A DNA stretch of 64,000 bases. It comes from Pseudomonadota bacterium. GTDB taxonomy: Bacteria; Pseudomonadota; Gammaproteobacteria; Xanthomonadales; Rhodanobacteraceae. Shown here piece by piece: positions 25,503-34,102 of this stretch. The translations under genes and the position numbers were made by a program. Each line of letters opens with the position of its first letter. Position 1 is the first letter of the stretch. Below the pieces are notes generated by a model. The model saw only the letters and a list, made by a program, of their open reading frames with translations, was not told the origin of the DNA and made no database searches. Location: assembly GCA_023388255.1 (NCBI GenBank), contig JAEWGO010000007.1, positions 310,001 to 374,000 on the forward strand, read 5' to 3'.

Positions 25503-28500
25503 TCAATCGAAGCCGTTGGCGAAGATCAAGTCGCCGGCATTCCCGACGTGCATTGTCACCGCAATCGCCACCGGGCTGGTTGGCGTGCGTCCGGGTGCTG
25601 CGCACATCGAGCCGTGATAGTCGCCGTCGGCGCGGGTGCCGGCACTGAACGTCGCCTGCAGCGGCACGCCCGCGTCGGCACCGAGCTGGCCGCCGGAGGC
25701 GGAGACAGCGAGCCAGTCGACCGGCGTCGCGTCGGCGCCGCATGGATCGCTGGCAAGCGTGTCGATCTCGAGGATCAGGTTGATCCAGTCGAGCCCGGCA
25801 TCGGCGAATGCGATCGGCTCACTGGCGCCGCAGTCGCGCGCGGCCCAGTAGGCCGATGCCGTTTCGCCATCGCGGTTGCCGCCGGGATAGAACGCATTGC
25901 CGCCGCCGAGTCCGTTCGACACGAAGATCTCGGCAACAAGCACGCTGTCGCCGGCGACCTGCACCGGCTGGTCGAAGGCGACTCGCATGCGTTCGAGCGT
26001 GCCGTCGACGACGTCGACGGTCTTCTCGGCGAGCAAGCGCAGGTGCCCCAGTGCGAGATCGCCGTCAAGCGCGTGGACGCGCACGGTGATCGGTTGCGAG
26101 CCGGTCGAGGATGTCGCCGAATCGATCGCGAAGCTGATGCCGCCGATTGTCGTCTCCTGGATCGGCATGCCTCGTTCAGCGAGATCGAAGCGGCGCAGGT
26201 AGCGGTTCTCGAGTGAATAACCGGTGTTCGGATCGACGCAGCCGAAGCTGACATTCTGCGCGGGCAGCGGGTTCGTCGTCTGCGCGAGCGGAACGCGCGA
26301 CAGCACGGCCGGGTCGCCGCCGCTGCGCAGGGTCCAGTCGGCGGGTGCCGCACCGGTGTTGAGCAGGTCGAATGCGAGTTGCGCCGTCTGTCCGGAAACA
26401 ACCGTCATTGCGAGTGTCGCCGGATCGGTCGACAGGCAGGCCTGCAGCGGGCGCAGGCTGAAGTCGGCGGCGGTTTCGGCACCCGCGGCGAGCGCGAACG
26501 GCTGCGTCACGGACTGGTGATCGGCTGCATCGACGGTCACCGTGAACGGTCCTTGTGCTGCTTCGATCCAATAGCGGTAGCTGCCATCGATCGCGCTTGT
26601 CGTCGTGTAGGTCTGTCCGCCGGTGCCATGGATCGTGATTGCGGCGCCGGCCAGCGCGGCCGGATTCGCCTCGCAATAGCCGAGGCTCTGAACATGGCCG
26701 GCGAGCGAGCCGTAGCTGGCCGGTGCGGTCACCGTCATCGTCGCTTCGACGTCGCCGAACGGCCACGCGTAGGGGGTGTCCTCGGCCACGCGGATCGGCA
26801 AGGTGTAGACGCCCGGCTGACTCACGTTGCGCGCATCGAACGTCGCATCGAGCGTGCGGCTCTCGCCGACGGCGAGCGTGCCGTAGTCGGGGGCCAGATG
26901 CAGCATCGCGCTGGCGCTGATCGTGTTGAACAGGTGGACCTGGTCGACGATGACGAAGCCCCACGGTGGCGTCGCCGTGTAGTGGAAGCGCACGCGCGCG
27001 TCGCTCGCGCCGGTGAAGGCACTGAGATCGAGTTCGATCGGTGCGCCCAGCCCGCCGCCGCTGTTGTCGTGTGTCTCGCTGTACACGGTGGTCCAGGTCG
27101 TGCCGCCGTCACCGGACGCATCCACGTTCAGGCGCGGAAAGCTGTCGGCGCCGTCGAACAGCGACAGGAAGAAGCCCATCGACGCGGTATGGCTCGTGCT
27201 GAGATCAAGCCGCGGCGAGATCAGCTTCGTGTCCGAATCGGCACCATCCCAGCATGGGTAGGGATCGACCATTGCCGCGCCGCCGTCGCCACCGGCAGTG
27301 TTCGCGAAGCGGCTCGGATCGAGCGCGATCCAGCCGCAGCCGTCGCCGGCGTTCTCGATGCTCCATCCATCCGGCGGGAACGTCGCGCCTTCGAAATGCT
27401 CCTCGACGGCGACGCCTTCGAAGCCGAAGTTCAGCGGCAAGGTGCCGCTGTTGCCGACCTTGAACGGCACCGTCGCGGTCGTCCCGAGTTCGACGCTGGC
27501 CGCAGGTCCTGCCGGATACAGGCGCAGGCGACCGGCCGGCAGCGCGAGGTCGACCAGTACGGCGGCGCCGTTCTCCACGTTCGGCGTCGCCGATGTATCG
27601 CCGTAGCCGGCCGGCTGGCTGCCGCGATCGGCGCTCACGCTGGGGGTGCCGGCGGGCGCATGCAGCGCGAAGAATCCGTCGCCGACGCCGGGATCGGCGC
27701 TGCTCGCGGTGGCTGTCGGCGTGCCCGCGGCGACGCGTACCGCGGCTCCGTTCAGGCCGGCGCCGGTATTTGCATCGCGCACGTGGCCGACGATGAGGCC
27801 GCCGCTCGCCGGTGCGCTGCAGGTGCCCTGGATCGCGACGTCGTCGACCCCCCAGCCGCCGACGCCGGTGCTGAATTCGTCGGTGGTGCCATCGTCGGAA
27901 TGAAAGCGCAGGCGTGCATTTGCGACGGCGACGCTCGACAGATCGACCACTTCATCGGTCCAGCCTTCGAGCACATTCGTGATCTTCGGCGTGCCGAGTG
28001 CGGACCAGCTGGTGCCACCGTCGACGCTGGCTTCGACCAGCGCCTTGCCGGCGTCGACCCGATAGCTGCGGTAGCGCAGCACCGGATGGATGAGTGCGGC
28101 GAGGTTTGCTGCGGGCAACTGCAAGTAGTCAACGCGGCCGTCGTTGTCCCAGCCGTCGCCGGCGCCGAGTTCGTCGTTCGCGGCGGCAAAACGGCCATGT
28201 TCCGGAAAGGCGAGGATCGGGGCGGACAGGTTCGTGCTGTCGCCGAACAGCCAGCCGAGTCCCGCACTCGACACGCTCCAGCCGACCGGAGGCGCCGATC
28301 CGTTGTTCTCGAAGTCCTCGGTCAGCAGCGTCGTCGTGTAGGCATAGCCCGGCGCCGTGCAGGCGACCGGATCGGCGACGAGCGCGAAATCCTGTGCGCG
28401 ACTGCCGCTGATCGATGCGAGTTCACGGGCGGCCGGCTGGTAGCCGACGATATCGCTGCCGACGTCGAAGCGATAGGCGCGGCCTTCCGGCAGGCGCACG

Positions 28501-30608
28501 GAATACATGCCGGTGAGCGGATCGCTCCAGATCGAACCCGAGGGGAAGCCGCTGCCGATCGCGATCTTCGCGTGCAGCGGCCAGCCTGTCGCGGCGTCGG
28601 TGATGCGGCCGCTGATCTTGTAGGTCGCCGCGGTGGCGAGTTGGACGTCGTGACGCGTCGTCGCGTCGACCTGCACCGGCACGCCCGCTTCATTGGCCGG
28701 CAGATAGCCGTAGGCCGAGACGCGCACCGTGTAGCCGCTGCCGCCGTCGACCGGCAGACGCCGGACGTAGCTGCCATCGGCGGCACTGGTCGCCTGATAG
28801 ATGCGTACGGAATCGTCGACGAAGATCTCGATCGCCGCACCGCCGATCGGCGCGCCCGAGGACGTGGTGACCTTGCCGCGGATGAAGCCCTGCGGTCCGC
28901 AGGCATGCGCCGCGGCGTCGACTGCGCGCGGCGCGTCGATCTCGCCCCAGCCGGTTGCATAGTTGGGCACGTTGCCGAGGCCGGGTGCCGGCTCGCCGCC
29001 GCTGGCGTAGTCGATCGGTCGGGCGTTCTGCATGATCAGGCCGCCGAGCGTTGCGTACTCGCCGCGAAGGCATTCGCCGGCTTCGAGCATGAGCGCGACG
29101 AGGCCGCTGAGGTGCGGCGCCGACATCGAAGTGCCGGTCATCGTCGCGTAGCCATTGCCGCCGTCGATCGCCGAGCGGATGTCGACGCCGGGCGCGACGA
29201 CTTGCGGCTTCAGTGTCGGGTATCCACGAGGATCCGGGTAATCGGGCAGGCCCGGACTTGCTTCCAGGCTCGGTCCCCATAGCGAGTGCGGCGCGTATTG
29301 TCCGTCGTGATTGCCGGTCGAACCGACCGCGAACGCGCTGCCGAGCGAGGCCGGGCTGGTCACCGTGGACAATCCGGGCGGCTCCGGCAGTCCGCAGTTG
29401 GACGCATTGCCGGTGGCGAATACCGGAAAGATGCCGGCGGCGACCCAGGCTTCGACGATGTCGCGGTAGAAGTCGTCGGCGCTGCCGTTGCACAGGCCCG
29501 AGTTGCCCCAGGAATTGTTGACGACCTGCGGCCGGCGATCGGGATCGGGATCGCTGCCATCGGTGCGCGTCGGCGCCAGCATGAACTGCCCGCAGGCCGG
29601 CAACGCGAAGTCGCTGCCCTTCATTGGCAAGCCGAGGCAGGCGATCCACGTCGCGCCGGGCGCCATGCCGATGCGCTGGCGCTGCGCGGGATCGGTCGAA
29701 CGGTTGTCGCCGACGATCGTGCCGGTAACGTGGGTGCCGTGTCCCTCGCCCTGCGAGCCGTTCGGCTCGGAGTCCTGCATCGTCGGCGCATACCAGTTGT
29801 AGTCGTGCTGGAAGCCGCCGCTGCCGAGATTGCCGCGATACTGGTTGACGACGGCTTCGTGCCGGTAGAACACGCCATCGTCGATGATGCCGACGGTGAC
29901 GCCATCGCCCGTGGTGCCGTCGTCCCAGACGCGGTCGGCGCCGACCCAGCCGATGTTGTCGGCGACGCCGCCACTGCCGGCAGCTCGCGCGGCGACGGCC
30001 GGATGTTCCGGCTTGATCAGTGTGGCCTTCGGCAGTTCGCGGATGCGCGCGACTTCGGCAAAGCCGGCTGCCGCCTGCAGCGTTCCGATGTCGCCCTGCT
30101 CGACGAGGATCGCGTTCTTGATCCACAGGTTGTGGAAGCTCGCGCCGCGCTGAGCGAGCAAGCGCTGCACGCCGGCCTGGCTGCGCTGCGCAGTCTGGCG
30201 CAGGCGCTCGTAGACGTAGCGGCCGCGCGCATTCCAATCGAGCGTGCGTGCTGCCGACAGGTCGGCGCGTTCGCGGAACTCGATCGCGAAATCGCGGCGG
30301 CCACCGGACGCGAGCTGCCGATACAGCGATGACGCGATGTCGACGCCGAGCGTGCTCTGTCCGGGCGTGGCGCCAGCGCCGCCGCCGATCTGCAGATGCG
30401 CAACGGGCGTCCTGACAATACCGCCGGCCGCGGACACGCCACTCGCGAATACCAGCAGGGCGATGCCCAGCGACTGCGAGCAGAGCTTGCGCGGGGCCAG
30501 ACCATCGGTGCCGCGGCGATACGATGCGAGTGCGTTCGACCAGCGCGCGACGATTCCCGAGAGTCCGCGGCGCGAGCGCGCGTGTGCGGACGGTGCAGCG
30601 TGTGTCAT
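25503..30608 (-). CDS. Large secreted subtilisin-like serine protease (S8) with accessory domains and IFANGFD tail
   Basis: This is a 1,701-residue exported protease. GGGGA sits five bases before ATG 30608. An extended N-terminus leads to a hydrophobic signal core near residues 46-61. A propeptide-like region follows, then the S8 domain with Asp243 (V-G-I-I-D-D-G), His290 (G-H-G-T-H-V-T-G) and Ser494 (T-G-T-S-M-S-A-P-H). Downstream are four carboxypeptidase-regulatory-like beta-sandwich segments (for example I-R-G-K-V-T-T-S-S-G-A-P-I-G-G-A, V-G-H-V-R-D-A-N-T-G-A-G-L) and two MAM-like segments starting E-D-F-E-N-N and E-H-F-E-G-A. The last residues are D-L-I-F-A-N-G-F-D. It lies 161 bases downstream of a CadC-like regulator. 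Confidence 0.9.
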   Translation of the reverse strand: MTHAAPSAHARSRRGLSGIVARWSNALASYRRGTDGLAPRKLCSQSLGIALLVFASGVSAAGGIVRTPVAHLQIGGGAGATPGQSTLGVDIASSLYRQLASGGRRDFAIEFRERADLSAARTLDWNARGRYVYERLRQTAQRSQAGVQRLLAQRGASFHNLWIKNAILVEQGDIGTLQAAAGFAEVARIRELPKATLIKPEHPAVAARAAGSGGVADNIGWVGADRVWDDGTTGDGVTVGIIDDGVFYRHEAVVNQYRGNLGSGGFQHDYNWYAPTMQDSEPNGSQGEGHGTHVTGTIVGDNRSTDPAQRQRIGMAPGATWIACLGLPMKGSDFALPACGQFMLAPTRTDGSDPDPDRRPQVVNNSWGNSGLCNGSADDFYRDIVEAWVAAGIFPVFATGNASNCGLPEPPGLSTVTSPASLGSAFAVGSTGNHDGQYAPHSLWGPSLEASPGLPDYPDPRGYPTLKPQVVAPGVDIRSAIDGGNGYATMTGTSMSAPHLSGLVALMLEAGECLRGEYATLGGLIMQNARPIDYASGGEPAPGLGNVPNYATGWGEIDAPRAVDAAAHACGPQGFIRGKVTTSSGAPIGGAAIEIFVDDSVRIYQATSAADGSYVRRLPVDGGSGYTVRVSAYGYLPANEAGVPVQVDATTRHDVQLATAATYKISGRITDAATGWPLHAKIAIGSGFPSGSIWSDPLTGMYSVRLPEGRAYRFDVGSDIVGYQPAARELASISGSRAQDFALVADPVACTAPGYAYTTTLLTEDFENNGSAPPVGWSVSSAGLGWLFGDSTNLSAPILAFPEHGRFAAANDELGAGDGWDNDGRVDYLQLPAANLAALIHPVLRYRSYRVDAGKALVEASVDGGTSWSALGTPKITNVLEGWTDEVVDLSSVAVANARLRFHSDDGTTDEFSTGVGGWGVDDVAIQGTCSAPASGGLIVGHVRDANTGAGLNGAAVRVAAGTPTATASSADPGVGDGFFALHAPAGTPSVSADRGSQPAGYGDTSATPNVENGAAVLVDLALPAGRLRLYPAGPAASVELGTTATVPFKVGNSGTLPLNFGFEGVAVEEHFEGATFPPDGWSIENAGDGCGWIALDPSRFANTAGGDGGAAMVDPYPCWDGADSDTKLISPRLDLSTSHTASMGFFLSLFDGADSFPRLNVDASGDGGTTWTTVYSETHDNSGGGLGAPIELDLSAFTGASDARVRFHYTATPPWGFVIVDQVHLFNTISASAMLHLAPDYGTLAVGESRTLDATFDARNVSQPGVYTLPIRVAEDTPYAWPFGDVEATMTVTAPASYGSLAGHVQSLGYCEANPAALAGAAITIHGTGGQTYTTTSAIDGSYRYWIEAAQGPFTVTVDAADHQSVTQPFALAAGAETAADFSLRPLQACLSTDPATLAMTVVSGQTAQLAFDLLNTGAAPADWTLRSGGDPAVLSRVPLAQTTNPLPAQNVSFGCVDPNTGYSLENRYLRRFDLAERGMPIQETTIGGISFAIDSATSSTGSQPITVRVHALDGDLALGHLRLLAEKTVDVVDGTLERMRVAFDQPVQVAGDSVLVAEIFVSNGLGGGNAFYPGGNRDGETASAYWAARDCGASEPIAFADAGLDWINLILEIDTLASDPCGADATPVDWLAVSASGGQLGADAGVPLQATFSAGTRADGDYHGSMCAAPGRTPTSPVAIAVTMHVGNAGDLIFANGFD

Positions 30609-30769
30609 GGCGTTCCCCATTCCTCTGCCGGATCCAGCCCCACCGTCGACGCGGTGGGCGCGCCGTTGGATACGGCGATGGCACAGGCTAGACGAGTGCG
30701 GTCGCGCCACGCATTCGCGCAGCCTTTGCGTGGCCTTTGTTTCGCCTTAATTCTTGCGATGACAACGCC

Positions 30770-33166
30770 TTAGCGCGTGTTGGCAGGCTCCGGTTCTTGC
30801 GTCAGGATGACCGGCACGACGCGCTCGCCGGCCAAGTGACGTGCGCGATCGAGCGCGTTGCGCCACGGTTCGACCTGCCCCATTGCGTGGTACAGACGCA
30901 CCTGCAGCAATGCGGCGTCATAGCTCTGCGCCGCCCATGCCGCCACGCGCGCCGCGACCGGTCCGGCACGCGCAAGGTCGCCGCGCGCCAACAGCGCCTG
31001 CGTGTAGGCGCTGCTGACTTCGAGGACGTCGGCGGGAACGCGCAAGGCGTCGGCTTGCGCGAGGGCCGCGGCGAAATCCGCGTCGGCCTCCCCGCGTGCG
31101 CCTCCCGCAGCCGCTTGCTCGGCGTGTGCGAGCCGCGCATGCAAGCGCGCGACGGGCGCCCCATCGCGCTCGGCCCATGCGGTCATCGCGCTCACGCTGG
31201 CGTTTGCCGACAGCGCGTCCTGCAATGCGATCTGCGCACGCACGAGGGTCAGCCATGCGCTGGCCTGCTCGCGCGGCGTTTCCGCCTGCCAGGACGTTTT
31301 CAGCACCTCGCCGACGGTGCGCGAGGCGCCGGCGGCATCGCCGCTGACCCATGCCGCGCGCGCCGCGATGATCCGCGCCGAGCCGAACAGGGCGTTGTCC
31401 TTGGCTGCTGCCGCATCGATGAGTACACCTTGCAGCAAGCCGTTCGCCTCGCCCAGGCGTCCGTTCGCGGCCAGCACGTCGGTGCGCGCCAGCAGCGCGT
31501 AGCGTTTCCACTGCGGATTCGGCTCGCGTTCGACCAGTTCGCGCAAGCGCGCCTCGTCGGTCAGTGCCGCCGCCGGATCGAGCAGAGCGAGGTGCGAGTA
31601 AGCCGCCGCCACGCGGGCGAACAGCTCGCTGGTCAGATCATGGAAATTCGCCAGCTGGTCGGCCCCGGCGTCGAGCTGGGGCAGTGCTTCGGCGTAGCGG
31701 TCGCGGCGCGCTTCGAGGATGCCGAGATTCGCATCGACGCGCGCAAGGCCGAGGCGATCGCCGACGCTTTCAAGGACGACGCGCGCCTGCGCGAAGTCGG
31801 CCACTGCGGAATCGAACTGGAATTGTGCGCTGCGCGCGATCGCCCGGCCGGTCAGCGCGCGGCCGAGTTCGGGCGACGGTGTGGCAGTGCCTAGCAGGTC
31901 GACGACGGCGTCCGCGCGGCTGACGACGGCAGGATAATCGTCGCGGCGCAGCGCGATGTTGCCGAGGCCGTTCAGCACGCGTGCGCGTAGCAGCGGATCG
32001 TCCATTGCCGAGGTCGACGTCAGCAGATCCTCGAACGCGTGCTCGGCCGTATCGAGGTGACCGCTGCGAAAATCGATGCCGGCGCGGCGGAAACGCACGT
32101 CCGCGCGCGCGGCCTGCTCGGCGTCGAGCGTGTCGAGCAGCGCGCGCGCGGTGTCGGGTTGGTCGGCGAGCATCGCGGCTTCGACTTGCTGCAGCAGGCC
32201 GCCGAGCGCGCGGTCGCGCGGAGACAGCAGATCGCCATCGTGCGGCGGGGTCAGGCCGAGCACGCGCGCCGTGCGATCGGCCGCGGCCTGGGCCGCTTCG
32301 AGCAGGTCGCGCGCCTCGCCTTCGGCCAGCAACGGGGGCGTTCTTCCGCGGAGGCTCTGCACCGTCACGCGCCAGTATCCCGCCGACAGCGACGCTTTCG
32401 CCCGCAGCACGAGCCCGGCCGCCGAGGCATCGGCCATGGATTGCAGTTCCCCTGCATCCGGATTGCCGTTGCGCAAGTTGCGGGCGAGTGCGATCACGTT
32501 GTCGCTCGGCACCATTGCCTGGCCGGCGCTGCGCAGGCGATCGGCGATCAGCTCCATTGCGCCGAGTCGCGCCCAGGCGTACTTGGCGTCCGCGTCGATC
32601 GCTACCGGCAGCAGCAAGGCGAGGTTCGTCTGCATCACGCGTCCGCGCGCCGCTGCCGGCGCGTGCTGCGGCGCCGGTGGCTTCCACAGCAACGCGCCAG
32701 CGACAAGCGCGATCGCCGCGACGGCGAGTGCAAGGGCGAATGGCCACCATGGTTGCGGCCGCGCGCGCACGGACGGCGCGGAGGATTCCGTGGGTGCGGA
32801 CGTGGTCGCCGCGGCGCCGGACGAAACCGTCGCGGACGTTTCAGTACGTTCGTCCACGAGTTCGGTCGTCGCCACCCATGCATAGCCGAAGCGCGGCACC
32901 GTGCGGATCATGCGACGGGTCTCGTCGGTATCGCCGAGCGTGCGCCGTGCGCGCAGCATGACCTGATCAAGCAGGTTGTCGCTGACTTGGCTGCGGCCCC
33001 AGACCGCTGCGATCAGCTCGTCGCGGCCGACCGCACGCGTGCGGTGCTCGACCAGATAGGCGATGCAGTCGAACGCTTTTGGCGGCAGGGCCAGCCGTTC
33101 GTCGCCGCGCCACAATTCGCGCCGCGCTGGGTCGAGCCGGAATTCGTCGAACAGGAACTGATGCAA
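30770..33166 (-). CDS. Membrane-anchored OmpR-type winged-helix regulator with TPR region (CadC-like)
   Basis: This is a protein of about 798 residues. The N-terminal 100 residues form an OmpR/PhoB-type winged helix, with F-D-E-F-R-L-D-P-A-R-R-E-L, L-P-P-K-A-F-D-C-I-A-Y-L-V, V-G-R-D-E-L-I-A-A-V-W and I-R-T-V-P-R-F-G-Y-A-W. One transmembrane helix follows (W-W-P-F-A-L-A-L-A-V-A-A-I-A-L), and then a long periplasmic alpha-helical TPR-like domain. No ATG fits; TTG 33166 gives a protein starting M-H-Q-F-L-F-D-E-F. CadC-like proteins sense periplasmic signals and bind DNA from the membrane. Its same-strand position just upstream of the subtilase suggests, but does not prove, control of that gene. 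Confidence 0.82.
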   Translation of the reverse strand: MHQFLFDEFRLDPARRELWRGDERLALPPKAFDCIAYLVEHRTRAVGRDELIAAVWGRSQVSDNLLDQVMLRARRTLGDTDETRRMIRTVPRFGYAWVATTELVDERTETSATVSSGAAATTSAPTESSAPSVRARPQPWWPFALALAVAAIALVAGALLWKPPAPQHAPAAARGRVMQTNLALLLPVAIDADAKYAWARLGAMELIADRLRSAGQAMVPSDNVIALARNLRNGNPDAGELQSMADASAAGLVLRAKASLSAGYWRVTVQSLRGRTPPLLAEGEARDLLEAAQAAADRTARVLGLTPPHDGDLLSPRDRALGGLLQQVEAAMLADQPDTARALLDTLDAEQAARADVRFRRAGIDFRSGHLDTAEHAFEDLLTSTSAMDDPLLRARVLNGLGNIALRRDDYPAVVSRADAVVDLLGTATPSPELGRALTGRAIARSAQFQFDSAVADFAQARVVLESVGDRLGLARVDANLGILEARRDRYAEALPQLDAGADQLANFHDLTSELFARVAAAYSHLALLDPAAALTDEARLRELVEREPNPQWKRYALLARTDVLAANGRLGEANGLLQGVLIDAAAAKDNALFGSARIIAARAAWVSGDAAGASRTVGEVLKTSWQAETPREQASAWLTLVRAQIALQDALSANASVSAMTAWAERDGAPVARLHARLAHAEQAAAGGARGEADADFAAALAQADALRVPADVLEVSSAYTQALLARGDLARAGPVAARVAAWAAQSYDAALLQVRLYHAMGQVEPWRNALDRARHLAGERVVPVILTQEPEPANTR

Positions 33167-33498
33167 GATGGATCGATGCCCCGCCTTGAGGTGCGTGTCT
33201 TCACGATGACCACGATGGGCGATGGTAACGGCAGCCGGCGCGCATGGCGCGGCTTGTGTGCGTCGGCACGCGTGCAGGGTTGCGGGCCGTACGCAGTGCC
33301 TGCAGCAGGGGCGCTCGCGCCGTGACCGCGGATCGCGCGCATCGGACCGATACCTTGCGGTAGGCTTCGTGACTGGGGAAGTCCGATCTGCCGGGTCGCG
33401 GGAGCAGCCCTCGTCCGATGCAGGGACGAGACGGCGCGTGCCCAATCGGCACGCTTGGCGCGACGCGCGGGCGCAAGTGATTCTCAGGGGAGCATTGC
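33167..33498. other. Divergent promoter region without other features
   Basis: About 330 bases separate the CadC-like regulator (minus) from the membrane protein (plus). A GGGGA Shine-Dalgarno sequence for the plus gene lies at 33487-33491. No clear promoter boxes or repeats were identified. Confidence 0.4.
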
Positions 33499-34080
33499 AT
33501 GACGTCGTCGATGGGCCAGGAACTCTTCCCGCACATCCGCGTCGTGATGGGCATCGTGCTGGGTCTGGCGATGTCGAAGCTGCTGACCGGATTCGCGGGG
33601 CTGGTGCAGCATCCCGGTCGCTACCGCCTGTCGGCCGTGCATCTGCTCTGGGCGGTGTCGATCCTGGTCGAGTTGATCCTGTTCTGGTGGTGGGAATTCG
33701 CGCTCTCGCAGATCCGGATCTGGAGCTTCGGCACGTTCGTGTTCCTGATCGGCTACACGATCACCCTCTATCTGCTGGCGGCGCTGCTGTTTCCCGACAG
33801 CATCGACGAGTACGGCGGCTATGAGGCGTACTTCATCCGGCGCAGGTTATGGTTTTTCGGACTGCTCGCGGTCACCTTCGTGTTCGATGCGATCGACACG
33901 ATGATCAAGGGCGAGGAGCACTGGAACCGCCTGAGCGCGGCCTATGTAGTGCAGGTGCCGGCCGGCATCGTGCTGTGCGTCGTGGCATGTTGCTCGGTGA
34001 AGCGGCGCACGCATCTCGTACTCGCGCTGCTGCACCTGGCCTACCAGGCCTATTGGATGTCGCGCATCCTCGCTGCCTGA
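33499..34080 (+). CDS. Integral membrane protein of unknown function
   Basis: This 193-residue protein has about six predicted helices, for example V-V-M-G-I-V-L-G-L-A-M-S, L-L-W-A-V-S-I-L-V-E-L-I-L-F-W-W-W, F-L-I-G-Y-T-I-T-L-Y-L-L-A-A-L-L-F and V-P-A-G-I-V-L-C-V-V-A-C-C. The start is supported by GGGGA eight bases upstream. Charged residues cluster in the central loop (D-E-Y-G-G-Y-E-A-Y-F-I-R-R-R). I do not recognise a named family beyond a generic small membrane protein. The neighbour downstream is convergent, so it forms a single-gene unit. Confidence 0.75.
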   Translation: MTSSMGQELFPHIRVVMGIVLGLAMSKLLTGFAGLVQHPGRYRLSAVHLLWAVSILVELILFWWWEFALSQIRIWSFGTFVFLIGYTITLYLLAALLFPDSIDEYGGYEAYFIRRRLWFFGLLAVTFVFDAIDTMIKGEEHWNRLSAAYVVQVPAGIVLCVVACCSVKRRTHLVLALLHLAYQAYWMSRILAA

Positions 34081-34102
34081 GCGGGATGCGCGGTGCGCTG
34101 CA

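Noticed and set aside
26379..29282. 967-codon plus-strand open frame opposite the subtilase
   Set aside because: It is the antisense of a well-supported S8 protease with intact catalytic motifs. Its Arg/Ala/Gly-rich translation shows no family and is a GC-rich shadow.
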